This document shows positions 50,001-61,881 of a stretch of 64,000 bases of DNA, piece after piece. Position numbers and translations under genes: made by a program. Under the pieces are notes generated by a model. The model was not told the origin of the DNA. It ran no database searches and saw nothing but the letters and a program-made list of their open reading frames with translations. The first letter of the stretch is position 1; each line of letters opens with the position of its first letter. The stretch comes from Melieria omissa (taxonomy: Eukaryota; Arthropoda; Insecta; Diptera; Ulidiidae): NCBI GenBank assembly GCA_963971225.1, contig OZ020269.1, forward strand, positions 82,374,450-82,438,449. The letters are read 5' to 3'.

Positions 50001-53000
50001 TATGCAGATATTCAAACATTCGCCGCGAGACACAGCAATAATTTGAAATTAAATCTTTTTCTTATTAATGATAAAAAATTAAAAGTATTAAAAATTCAAA
50101 TTAAGTAGTAGTGGAAATTACATTGCATTCTTCGCTCAAATGAATTATCCGAAAAGCGTTTTTTCCCAAAAGCCACAAGTCACACAACACGACTACTTTG
50201 GCTCTATGGAGATCCACTAAAATCAGGGATGTGTAATTTCTCGCTAAAGCTAAAGGCTATGAGAAACATGGTGTTTATGCGGACAATTCTCTTATATCTT
50301 CAGCATTTTACCTTCAGCGACAAATGTACTTATGCCGAATCATTGGTTTTAAAGATATTAAAACCATACAATATTTCTGCTATGAATTTTTATCAATCAA
50401 TAAAATGTGCTGAAACTAAAAATTAAAGTTTTCTAAAATGCCAACAGGAAACGTTTGGTGTGTTGCGAAATTAGTTGAGTTTAGAGCACAAAATTCTACT
50501 AAAAGCAGAAAGAGTTCTTCAGAGTGCAGAGCCGCAATATATATTTAAGTATTTAATTATTTGTGTTTTAGCGTTTACAAAAAAACTGTTCTCTCTTGGA
50601 GTTCAGCTCAGACTTAATTTCGTATTATTCAGCCATGTGGCGGTGCACACGCGCGAAATATTTACATATGTATGCACATAAATGTTGGACATAATTTGAT
50701 ACTTTTGAAGCAGCTCATCTACTTTTGTGGTGAATTTAAATTGATTTCCATAAAAAGGCAATAAATGAATTCATTAAATAAATTCTGTTGAAATCCAAGT
50801 TTTGCATTGTTTTTTAGCATTTTTAATTTAATCTTTCATAATTTTCGACCTAAATCGCGCGACACGTTGCTGGACAGGAATATTGTTAACGTTGCATGAT
50901 TTGTGCAAATTTTGCGATTTACTTGTTTTACTTTACTTGTTGCAAATGAAGCAAAGCTTCGCTTGAGGTATGAATTTACTTATGTACATACGTAGGCCTA
51001 AAAACCGTTAAGAAACATGGCCAACTTACTGAACTCTTCAAACATTGCCCTGTCAACATATTCTGCCAGCACAAATGGCGTTCGTGTGTTTTGTGCGACG
51101 CATGTATCGTTTGCCTATAACAATAACAAATGCTCGTTTTCTAGAAGCAACAAATAATGTGGAGGACCCGAACAAAGCCCCATAAAAATTTAAGTAAGAA
51201 CTGACAACAATTATTATTTTTCGAGAAACTGGTATAAAAATATAAATGGAGGAAAATACGACAGAAATGCTGAATATGCATGGATGCAGCGACAAACAAG
51301 GGTTCCAATGCAAATAAATGTATTATAGTTTTTATAGCTACATCAAAAAATATATGCAATGTGCACTTTCAATATAATCGATACTAATACATAAATATGT
51401 ATATGTGTATATCCATAAAAGTTCGTATGTGCGCATGTAAGCAAAGTACAAATGTACAATTCACATTAAGGTAAACAAAACTCACATATAGATAGTTAAT
51501 ATTCATAAATCGATGCGTACTCGTACGTATGGCAGTTGACAGTGAAGACGCCAAGTTCAATTTTTCATCGAATTCAAAATCACTGAATTATGTTTTCAAT
51601 GCTAAGAGTATTGTCATACGATGTTTTATTTGGAAACTACATGAAATTGCGTTGAACGCGTTGATTTGTGTTGGCCGTTTCTATACCTTATGAGACCAGG
51701 TGCGGCATTTCATTACCAATTTGTGTTACCTGTGTGCGGCGAAACGAAGCATGACGACTTGTTACGATAATTAGAGACAATTGCGAAAGAAACAAAATTT
51801 AAAGTTTGTTCACAATTGAAAAAAAGAACGATTAAGTTTTTTTTTTTGCATTGAAAGAATCTCAAGAATTGTTTGCAGTAATACATTTTGTGAACAAAAT
51901 GAGACCGAAAAAGATATTTTTGAACAAAATTAAATCGAAAAAGAAGAAACGGGCTCTTTCTTAATTGGGGAGCAATCCGACTTTATTCAACCGTTGCAGT
52001 TATTCTGTGCATTTTTTTCCGCTAATTGTGTTGTGAATCAGCTGTCTCGGTATCGGGGAATTAATACTTAGTCTTCTTGAATAAAAGTCCTTACTAAACT
52101 ACAAATACTCCTGCACCTTCTGGAACTAAGAGACTGCGCATTTGGACGATCAGTAATTTAAACAAATATTGTTGGTTGCGCGTTTTTTTTGGTAAACGAC
52201 TATTTTTATTACAAATAATAATTTATTTTTATTAATTAATATTTTTTATAATTCATATATAATCATTATAGTTATTACTAAACATATTGATTTAGAAAAC
52301 AATTGTTACTGAATTTAAATTAAAAAATTAAACGAGCAATATCTTCGCAAAAAACCAAACCCAACTAATTTCTATAGGCAATGATACGACTTTCTAATAT
52401 ACTTAGAGGGAAATTACTGCTTCAATTGTCGAAGAACTCATCAAACATGTATCACACATCCAGCTTTGAGGGATGCGACTTTATCGCTAACAACATTGTC
52501 ACTCTTACGCGATATGTTTATATTTTGCTAAATCAAGATTTAACAATATCGTTGAGCTTGAATGTTATTTGCTGATAAATCTTATTCATTATTCACAGAC
52601 AAAGTGTGGAATATTTCTTGGTTTATTTGATGTTTTGTCTGGGTTCGAATACTTTGAAAAGTGCCGTCTGAAAGCGACTTGAACGCAATGCAGTTAAATG
52701 TTTATAAAATTAACATGATTTGCTGGGATAAACAGATATATAGTATATATCTCTAGTACGTGTACTTGTGTAGTGTGAATAAATATGTGTGGAGAGGATA
52801 AAAAATCGAAATAAGCTGTCTGTTGAAAAGCTGTAGTTAGCTTTAACGAATTTATTTATACCCTATAATAAGTTATTTATATCCACGAGTGTATCGATCA
52901 TTTGAATATTTCAAGTGTCAATTGAAGTGACAGCTTACAAAGAGTTCACATAGACCAGAGCAGGCTTTTTGAAGTTGAACTTCAAAAATTTGAACACTGG

Positions 53001-54800
53001 TTTTGATGTTTCTTAATGTGCTAAAGTAGAGTCTCCTAGCTGGGAAAAACTTTCTCTGCTGAGTGCTAGACATGGTAGTTTCCCGGTAAATTCCCATTGT
53101 ACTGAGATGATACCAGAGGATTCTTGGGCTGAGTAGCTTATGGAACACCTAAAGCACCTTTAAACCCGTTGTGGGCACGTTGTGCTAATTTCTATTGAGT
53201 CGTCATCATCTGATTGTAGCGCCAACCCACTTCCTGCTCGCCGCGTATGCTGGTGTCAATGCAGAACTTTAACGACGCCATTTTGGCACAACATTCAAAT
53301 TCATTGCAATTCAAGGCAGGAGAAGGCGAATTCCAAGTTCGATCATCTCTTTCGATTCTCTATTTCTATTTTTTGCCTGTATTTTTTATTGTTATTTTTA
53401 GTTTCAAGTGGAGCTTGCAAATGTCGTGTATTGTAGCCGGGTGCCGAAATAGCGATCTCATGGCATAAATTAGGCATTAAATAAAAGAAGAAGCAGAAGA
53501 AGTGAGCAAGATTAAAACTGACTTTGGCATAAAAGTTTAACTTTGTATTAATTGAAAGAAGGTGTGCGCTGTAAACAGCATTCAGTTGATCGAATTGAAT
53601 CGATGAAATGTTTAAAACATATAATAATAATATATTAATATATATAAGCTTTTTTGAAATGGCAGTTAAATAAGAAAATCGCTGATACTCGTATATCTAG
53701 TTGTGCGATTGAGTTTTGTTCCCGCTAGACCACAGCTGTGACTTTAAATTAGTTTTAGTCATAGAGAAGATAGAAAAACTGCAAATTTCGTTATGCAAGC
53801 AGAAAGATCAGCAACGTGTCTGAATACTATATAACAATATTTTAATCAGCTTCTAAAGTCTTAACGTATATTGACACGTTTGAATTGGCCAGAAGAATAA
53901 CAGGTGATTTTTGGTTGGTCCATATCAACTAACGAAGCAATTCCCAAGCGGAATATTTTACGTAACACTGCATGATCAAGCAATTATTATTTAAAAAACT
54001 TAGATTATGAAATGGATTTCAAGTTTTTAAAAGTAAAGAAAGAAGAAAGTAAAGGTTGGTTTTTTACCAAATATATAAAAATAGTAGGAGCAGAATACGT
54101 GTCATTGTGTCAATTGTTGATTGTGTTGTTTTATTTTGTTATTAGCGTATTTAACGTAAACTTCATGAAATATTTTAATTTACAAAGTGAAACCGTAAGG
54201 TTCATGAAAATCTACTTTTCTGCTTTATATTTTTTTTCAATGCAACAACATGTGAACCCATCTACTTGTCCTATTCTAAATGTTAGTCGAATCCAACATT
54301 AGTGTTCCATGTTTCATAGTGTTTGTGAGAGAGAGTATGAAGCAAAAGACTGTAGGTGCAAATGCATTAAGCACGAAGTGACACAAGTTTTATAATTTTT
54401 AGACAAAATATTGACAAAATAGTCGAAAACTCAAACTAAGCTAAGTACGGCTAATAGAAAGTTGTTGTTGTTTGTTTTTACAGTTATTCGAAAATTGCTT
54501 GCAAGAATTTAACTTCTTTCAAAAAAAGTGATTTAGAAATTTTGATTTTTTTTATCAATGCAAATTTGTAGTACAGAAAAGGAAAAAACAAATAGTAGAA
54601 TTGGAGTTATTGGAGTTATTGGAAAACGGCGAAATATTAAAGAACCCAAACCCTCATGGAACACAAATTATAAAATTTAATTAAATCTCTTTCACTTTTG
54701 TGAAAAAGAAATTTAAAGCAAAAATATCTAAAAACTAATAGATTGCTTTAACATTGCTTTGTTATTTTAATTGGCCTTTGAGCCATGAACCTACACCTAT
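44080..54800. other. long AT-rich non-coding tract, no gene recognised
   Basis: More than 10 kb without a recognisable gene. If FAR-2 has a distal 5' exon near 55.3 kb this is its intron; otherwise it is intergenic. The longest open frame (about 47210-47509, plus) is GC-richer than its surroundings but matches no family I know. Low-complexity T/A runs occur at 48940-49020 and an (AAT)n-like run at 48239-48255. TACATA-type microsatellites are scattered, for example 51370-51430. Confidence 0.45.
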
Positions 54801-54810
54801 CAAATTTCAG

Positions 54811-54903
54811 CTTACATACTTAGAACCACGAGGCGCCGAGCCAATCGTTGAAGAAAAGCCGACTGATCTGGTAAACGGAAGAAGCGGTTTTGCGCCAAAG
54901 TAA
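54811..54903 (+). other. orphan exon-like segment
   Basis: A TTTCAG acceptor-like site is followed by a 30-codon open frame reading LTYLEPRGAEPIVEEKPTDL and then VNGRSGFAPK, a TAA stop, and AATAAA about 20 nt later. The segment is GC-richer than its surroundings. This has the form of a terminal coding exon with a very short 3' UTR. I do not recognise the peptide and found no upstream partner exon. Confidence 0.2.
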
Positions 54904-55277
54904 TTTGCAGCTAATTAGCTGTAAATAAACCTTCAAAGCTGCGGCAACAGCATTTAAGTGGCTTACAAAAACTGTCTAATGGAAATGAAGAAAAACAGAA
55001 TGAGCAGCAACAACAAACAACCAAACAAAAACTAAAACCGAAGGGCAACAATAACAAGTGCTACAGACTGCAATGAACAAGTAGAGTTGTGCTCTGAAAA
55101 TGCAGGCGAGGCGAAAAAAGCGAAAGCTAGCTGAATTTTCCAGCAAACGCCAAGCGAGTATGTAGAACGAAAACGCAAAGCAAAACTAGCGAGAAATATG
55201 CTTGGAAATGTGAAAATTCAAAAAAAGAGATAGATAAAACATGGAAAATGGCAAACGAGCATGAAAAACAAACTTAC

Positions 55278-55640
55278 CAAACGTCACTGCGGGTTTTGTT
55301 GCAGCTGTGTGAGTTTCGCGTTAGCTTTGGCCAGTCGCGACGGTTGGCTCGTGGATGCTGCTACGCGGAAGCTTGGCGGGAAATTTCGGAGTGAAAATGC
55401 GCTAACAACGGTAACGGCAGCAGTGGCAACAACGACAGCACGCTGGAACTACACAGCGCTGGAAAAGCTAACTATGCAATGGGGAAAAACTAAACAGCCG
55501 AGTGCTTGAAACTTCCGGCGAATTGCTTGTGTGTGGCGTTTTTCGTACGTTTGTCAAGTTTCAAATTCCCAATTCTAATAAGCTATTTGTCCAGTTGATG
55601 GACTCGAGACGCTGCAATCGCCGTAAACTTAAACGCTCAC
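55278..55640 (-). promoter_or_regulatory. candidate distal 5' exon/promoter of FAR-2
   Basis: Minus-strand TTTG/GTAAGTTTG at 55278-55269 is a strong donor at the end of a GC-richer stretch. Joined to the FAR-2 acceptor at 41987 it would give a 13.3-kb first intron. The GC-rich DNA continues to about 56560. Start site and gene assignment are inferred only; the exon could belong to another transcript. Confidence 0.22.
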
Positions 55641-57548
55641 AATCGAATTTCATTCGGTCAACAACAACAACTGCTTTTAACCTTCTTGCTTTGCAAAACG
55701 ATGGAATGACGGCACGAGCGGCTGGCAAACTACACCGACAAAACCGACGTCGAAATTGGGAAATTGTTCAAGCGAAAAATGCTGCAATATTCGCAACAAC
55801 AGCAAAAACAATCATCGGCAAATAATGTTAGCCGTATTAATCGCCGATATTTTGGCCTTTTTGCAACGTTGCGATGATATTCGATGCGTGTGTCTATTCT
55901 TTCAGACCCAGCGATATTTGTCAACAGTTTGGCAACACTTTGGTTCGATCGGTGGTTCCCTCGCAATTGTGTGTCGCAGTCGGTTTGGTATAACACGGAT
56001 CTTTCCGGATTGCGCGCGGCTTAGCGAAGAATTTTTTTGGTATTTTCCTCGATTTTCGCACACTTTAATTTATTTTTATTTTAGCACAGACTTTGACAAT
56101 TTTGCCCAATCGAATTTTAACTCGGTTTGCTTCTGCTTTGCCGAGAGCGAGATCGAATCGAGTCTAAGACAAAAATGTGGGCAGCAGCTATCTGAAGAAA
56201 CTGTGGTTAAGAGCAACTAAACGCAGCCATCGCCACCGCACGTTAAATTGTGACTGATCGCTGGCGGAAATTTTTATTAGAAACTCAAGTTGGCGAAACG
56301 ACGAAAAACGCTTGCGCTGCGCGGCCGTCCACGAAGCTCAGCAGCTCGAAGCGCAGATTCTGCGTTTTCGGCTAACTTTGGTTTCGGCCAGCCGCGGCTC
56401 GGAGTGGAACGGGCTGGCGGCGTTGATGTTGCTGGTGGCATTAATAGCAGCGACAGCGACAGCCGCATCCGCAGTCGAAGCAACGGCAATGGCAATACAA
56501 ACAATAACAACATGTGAGCCAACAACAAAACCAGGTGATTGGAGCGAGCGTCGCGTATAGTCGCGCCGCGGCGTAATTGAATCTCCGAAAACGGCGCAGC
56601 GCCAGTTTAAAAGAGAAGCAGAAATACGATAAGTATGCTCCGATATCGTACGAGATTGCCGCCTTCAGTGGTTGCCAAATGACGAGATAGTTTCTCCAAA
56701 GTCTGATTTCAAAGTCTGATTTCAGCGATCCTATGATATGAAAATATCTCATAATTCTCTAAAAAAAAATCTTGATGTCGTACGATAGTCTAAGAGATTT
56801 CCATTTTTTGCAAACATTTTTTGTTCCGTTCCGTTTTCCATGGGACACACTGTGTATTACGATATTGGCTCGTTTCAGCAGCTTTAAATTCTAAGGACAA
56901 TTATAGTATAAGATTCAGGAAAAGAAAGGAGAATCGAAGAATTTAAACACTTAGGCGTCAACTTCTTTATAGTAACTAAGCCAATCATACTTTGTTACAA
57001 GATTTTTTATTCTGCAAGTCATTAAATCATGTTTGGTAACCCCGCTCACGTTAAATTTTTTGATGTCCAGCCATAATGGGTAGGAAATTGGCTTTAATGG
57101 GATAACTATTCATAGAAGGGGATGAGTGATGGAGTATTAGTCAACAAGTTCTGCTTCAAGTTACACGCGATGTTGTTATTAGATTGGACATTGACGACTT
57201 GACATATAATTTGACATGTTAGGCGTAAACATACAAATATAACATAAACATATAGACATATATAAATATGCTCGTTACTTTGGTAGGAGTGAGCGGCTAA
57301 AAGAACATTTCAAATATGTAATAAAGAGTTTCATTCATTTTCCAATTTTTATTTTTTATATTTTTAAAAATAAGTAATAACATAAAACTAAATTTTATCA
57401 TTATATGTTACACGAAAAATTCTGAATAATTTTATAACTTTCATAACTTTGTCATAAAAAAGCGCTTTTGACTGTTCTATGAAAAAAATGTTTGATTTTA
57501 AAATGTTTGGGAATCGCTGAAATACTCAGTAGCATAAAATCAACAGCT

Positions 57549-57752
57549 TTAACAACAGCACAAGGAGCAGACGGGGTGTGCAGGCAGTTGAGTGCCCGGT
57601 GCGCAGGTGTGCCCGTTGCGGTACGTTGGTAGTGGTAGCGCGGATCTAAAGTCACGTTTAGTGATTGACATCGCCGTCGTGGAGGTGACGGCGACGGTGG
57701 CGTCAGCGTATGGTGCGCTGCTCCGACCGCCTAAGTATGCGTCAGCGTCCAT
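57549..57752 (-). CDS. hypothetical 67-aa open frame with coding-like composition
   Basis: ATG-started frame on the minus strand (MDADAYLGGRSSAPYADATV at the N-terminus, ending VCSLCCC). Third positions are GC-rich, as in the real genes of this window, while the flanks are AT-rich. It may be a small gene, part of an exon, or chance. No domain is recognised, no polyadenylation signal is close, and no splice partner was found. Confidence 0.2.
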   Translation of the reverse strand: MDADAYLGGRSSAPYADATVAVTSTTAMSITKRDFRSALPLPTYRNGHTCAPGTQLPAHPVCSLCCC

Positions 57753-57899
57753 TTGAAGTGTCAACTTTTTTTGCGGAAATAGATATTAAACTGGCAGATA
57801 CATTGAGACATGTGCAGATGCGGAGATGCCATTTATTTTTCTTCAAAACACCCTTCGTTTTCGTATGTTTCTTTTTATCGTTTTTTGGTTAAATTTATA

Positions 57900-59570
57900 T
57901 GTTTGATTTTTGTGTGTGAATTTTCAAAGTCACTTTTGAGGTTTGCTAGGCAAATAACCTTAAGTCATTATTTCAAATTAAGTTCAATACAGTCGCTGGG
58001 AGTCCATCTAAACACAATAAAATATGATAAAATAAAACTCATGATAATGAAATGGTTTAAGCTTGAAAGAAAAAATGAAAATTCAAATTGAAGCTGCGAA
58101 CAGATTTTGGCATAGTTTGGCTGGTCGCATTATACAAATTCTTGCATATTCGCCTATTGCAAACATGTTAAGCGGAAGCCAACTGAGGTGATTCTTTGCA
58201 AGCGGCTGCTAAGTGGTCTGAACTTTGACGCTTAACGTTTTATTTGGTATTGAGTGCTTTGATTGCAGAAACTTTGACTTTTCCATAAAACAATCGATTG
58301 CTTTGTCGCTTTTTCGTTTCTAGTCAGTTAAAACATTTTTATATTTTGTATAAATAGTAAAGTAAAGTAATAAGTACGCTAAACACTTAGTGCACATTGT
58401 AAGCATTAAACAAATTGTAGAAAATCGTTAGTTTTCGTGACATTTTCCCTGCACTTTACACCTGCATTGCAGCAAAGTGCACCTGTCTGTCTGTAAACTA
58501 TGAAATATATGAAATGCTTAGTTGTTTTTCGGTTGCCATCCGCCCGCATAGGTTGACGCATTGTTGTCGTGAATAGACCAAGCATTGTTATGTAATTTTG
58601 AGGACTAATATTCGGCATTGTAATGGGCTATTCGTGCTATGGTGTAATGTTGTTTATGCAGCAATTACTACTTCTACTACTACCAAGTAACTTTTTTTCT
58701 GATTTTCAGCTTTTCAAACTGCACATTTGTTTGAGTGCGTGAATACCGAAACATTTTTGTCACATTGAAATATTTTCAACCATTTATAAATTTAGCCACG
58801 TATAGCCCTTACGTCCTTTTTTGCTGGCAGTAAGAACTGCTAACATCTAACTTTCCATGATTACATTTCACGCTCCATGTTGCAATGCTGCTTGTAGGAA
58901 AGGACCCGAACGTTGTTATTAACCCTTTATATGGCCGTGTAACAGTAATGTAACAAACACTAAAAATAACTAAAGTTTCCCTATTATTGTTAGATGTGAG
59001 CAAGCTGGGTATTGTAACACAACTGACACAAACTGTGCTTTATGTGAAAGCAAACAATTGTGTGAACATAGTATAATGTTTGTTTAAAAAAAATTTGCCA
59101 AAAGTTTAGTGCACAAAATTTTCGGACAACTCAACAAGTGTTTGATTTGCAAAAAAACAAAAATTATTTGGAAATTACGAAATACTTTCCAATTTTGTTT
59201 AAATAAAGTGTGTAAATATATAAATAAAAGATTTTTGAAAAGTTTGGGTGAAAATATAAAATATTCAGCTTTGATATGGTGAAACACTGTGTCTAATTTT
59301 TTTTTTTGAATAAACGATTTAAAATTCCGTAAACAAAAGAACCACGAAAGAAGAAGAAGAACGATTTTTTGTTAATTAAACAGGAATAATAATAATTGAC
59401 TGACACGACAGCCCGATTACGAGACTAAGGCCTAGCTACCCGCAACCATCCATGTTGTACATGTGAATTTTTACAAGGTTGGAAAGGACCTACAGTTTTA
59501 TCCGATTCCGAACGGCGAGTTGGGAGCTTTTTCATAGGCAATTTTACTCTTAGAGGACAGGCGCCGAAAG
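57900..59570. other. non-coding, no feature recognised
   Basis: AT-rich sequence with only short open frames lacking family signatures. Confidence 0.45.
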
Positions 59571-59579
59571 AAAAACTGT

Positions 59580-59668
59580 TGTTTTTCTTTTTTTTTCGGT
59601 GTTAGCGCAACGGAGTCTTGAACCTGGGTGCGAGCGAACCCACTAACCAGTTGAGCTACAGGAGCTTT
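59580..59668 (-). repeat. tRNA-like SINE head with A-rich tail
   Basis: Minus strand: A box TAGCTCAACTGG (59658-59647), B box GGTTCAAGACTC (59624-59613), then an A-rich tail seen as T runs at about 59583-59597. It resembles a tRNA 5' half (CTCCTGTAGCTCAACTGG), but the anticodon arm does not fold normally. A SINE or retro-tRNA copy is the best reading. Confidence 0.45.
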
Positions 59669-60529
59669 AAGAAAAATGGTTTGGCTAAAAATATTATATT
59701 GACCGATAAAGGGTTAAAATACCCATCGCAACGTTGAAGGGGTCGCCTGATAAAAAATCGCAGTATCAAACAACCCAAGTTATTTATGGTTTTTACAAAG
59801 CTTCTAGCTTCTAGTTTCTAGTTTTTCATTACCTTTTCTAAGTGGTTCGATAATTTTTTTTATTTTTTTTAATAATATTTGTTTAAATAAAAAAAAACTT
59901 GTGTCTAATTTAAATTGCAGTGTTAAACAAATATTTACTAAAATTTTAAATCGCAGTGTTAAAAAAATATTTAATAATATATTTTTTTTAATTAATAATA
60001 ATAATTTAATTTTTTTATGGACTACGTAGAGGTAAAAAAATTAGTTGTATGAATTGTTGTTGTTGCAGAAGCAAAATAAAATTTTAATAAAATAATGCAT
60101 GCAATATTTTGTAAATTTGTTGAAAGTTGTTTTAGTTTAAGTATGTATAAAGTTTAAGCTAAAAAATTGACACAAAAACAAAAGCGGCAAAAAAAACAGA
60201 AGGCAATTACCTTCCATAACGGAGACAAAACGCAGCGTTAAGGTCAAAATTCGAAGACCGGCAGATATAATCGTTATACTAAAGGTGAAAAAGCAAAACC
60301 AAAAACAAAAAATTACTCAAAAAAAGAAGTAGGAAGTGAAGAAGTAAAAATCTGTCGACTTGCGTGGAGCATTGAAAGGCGAAGAGTGTCGACCGATTGA
60401 ATGATGAATTGATTGAATGATGAATTTAATTAGCTGGAATCATTAACAGTGATTTAGCAGTGCGATCTGCAGTATTTTTAATCATTTACGCACTGTATTG
60501 GTTTCTTCTTGTTATGTAGTAGCAGGGCC

Positions 60530-61515
60530 TCGCAGTTTTGCACGCATGTTTGAAGTCAATGGGTCCAATAATTGTAAATCAAGTTTCTCTTAACCCTTAC
60601 CCTTTTACGAACAAATACTTGCCTATTTTTATATCTTTTGAAGTGCTTTCACCATATTTTAAGTCAATAGACCTTTGAAATCATGCTTTTCCCATACAAA
60701 TTCTTAACCGCGTTTAATTTTGATTTTCGAAAAAATGAAAGAGACATGTCAGTTTGGCATGTGTCGAATAATTTCACATGTGAAGTGTTTTCACGAAGTT
60801 TAAAACACTTAACTTATAAACTTTTAACTCATTGTTGACCATTGTTATTGTTTTGGTTTTCAAAAAAGCGGAAAACATGTGTCGAACTATTTTCCAATAA
60901 GAGTACTTTCACCACGTTTGAAGTTAATAGGCCTATTTATTCATGTCTTTTCACAGGCTCTTTATACACACTTTTTACCCATCGTTGAGATTTTGATTTT
61001 CGAAAAAATTAAGTCACGTATCGAATTATTTCACATTTGAAGTACTTTCATCAAATTTAATTTAAAAAGTCCAAAAAATCTTGTTAACCTTTACAAATTT
61101 TTAACCCTTTGTTCACCCCTTTAAGGTTTGATTTTTACAAAAATAAAAACCACACGTTTCATTATTTTTAATTTCAAGTGTTTTCACCTTTTTAAGTCAA
61201 TAGGCCCATCGGTTCATGTTTTTTTTCGCAGTCTTCGCGTATACCAACCTTAACCCATTGTTGACCCCGCTTAATTTTGATCTTCTAAAAAAATGATAAA
61301 GATTTGTTACGTGGCATTTTCACAAAGTTTGAAATCAATAGGCCCGTTAAATCAAATTTCTTCATATAACACTTTAACTCATTTTTGCTCCTTTAAAAAA
61401 TTCCGTCTTAACGAAGGTTCACTTTTTAAGACGTTCCTTCAGTTCAAATTTCACGTTTGTAGCTTTAACAGTTTATGAATGATATTGGATCAGTTAGTCA
61501 GGACAAACAATTGTA
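60530..61515. repeat. degenerate tandem array related to the piggyBac-like element at 63.85 kb
   Basis: About seven diverged units of 114-151 bp. Landmarks TTAACCCATTGTTGACC (variants at 60590, 60704, 60824, 60975, 61101, 61250, 61374) alternate with GAAGTCAATAGGCC (variants near 60552, 60661, 60920, 61194, 61330) and TTTTGATTTTCGAAAAAAT. The last part (61430-61510, ATTTCACGTTTGTAGCTT and CAGTTAGTCAGGACAAACAA) aligns with the interior of the element at 63847-63999 in the same order. The array therefore looks like an expanded relative of that element. Confidence 0.7.
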
Positions 61516-61526
61516 TGTGGGTATAT

Positions 61527-61870
61527 TAGATTAGATTAGATTAGATTTGAAGGGGGGGAATGTGCACTGAGACCTAAGTTGATCTATTGTGCCCCCTACA
61601 ACTTTAGAGAACGTCCCCTAGTCCCACCGACCTAATAAAGCTTAGTAACTTACGTGGGAGAAGGTGTTTGACGTTTTCTTCTGCAAGCCAGTACTGGCCC
61701 AGGTGCTGTCTCCTACTACGGCATACCGCATCGCAGTACAGTATGACGTGCTCAGGGGTTTCCTCCGCTGTTCCACAGAGTCTGCAGATGCTTACCTGTT
61801 CTATCCCGATTGTTTGCATATGTTTCCTCATCCTGCAGTGCCCGGTTAACAGCCCGGTGACCAGTCTCAG
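61527..61870 (-). mobile_element. 5'-truncated LINE insertion with 11-bp target duplication
   Basis: Minus-strand fragment encoding the last part of a non-LTR ORF2: a GHCRMRKHMQTIG stretch, then a zinc knuckle CRLCGTAEETPEHVILYC, then LLPRKLLSFIRSVGL and a stop near 61604. It is followed by a short 3' UTR and a (TCTAA)n-type tail at 61527-61545. TGTGGGTATAT flanks both sides (61516-61526, 61871-61881), proving a target-primed insertion. Only about 90 C-terminal codons were copied. Confidence 0.88.
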
Positions 61871-61881
61871 TGTGGGTATAT

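Noticed and set aside
56277..56560. Leucine-rich frame (minus) and Arg/Ser/Asn-rich frames (plus) in a GC-rich block
   Set aside because: Frames are open on both strands because of composition; no splice sites or domains. Kept only as part of a possible promoter area.
59580..59668. A functional tRNA gene
   Set aside because: A and B boxes are present, but the anticodon arm does not fold and an A-rich tail follows, so SINE-like origin is preferred.
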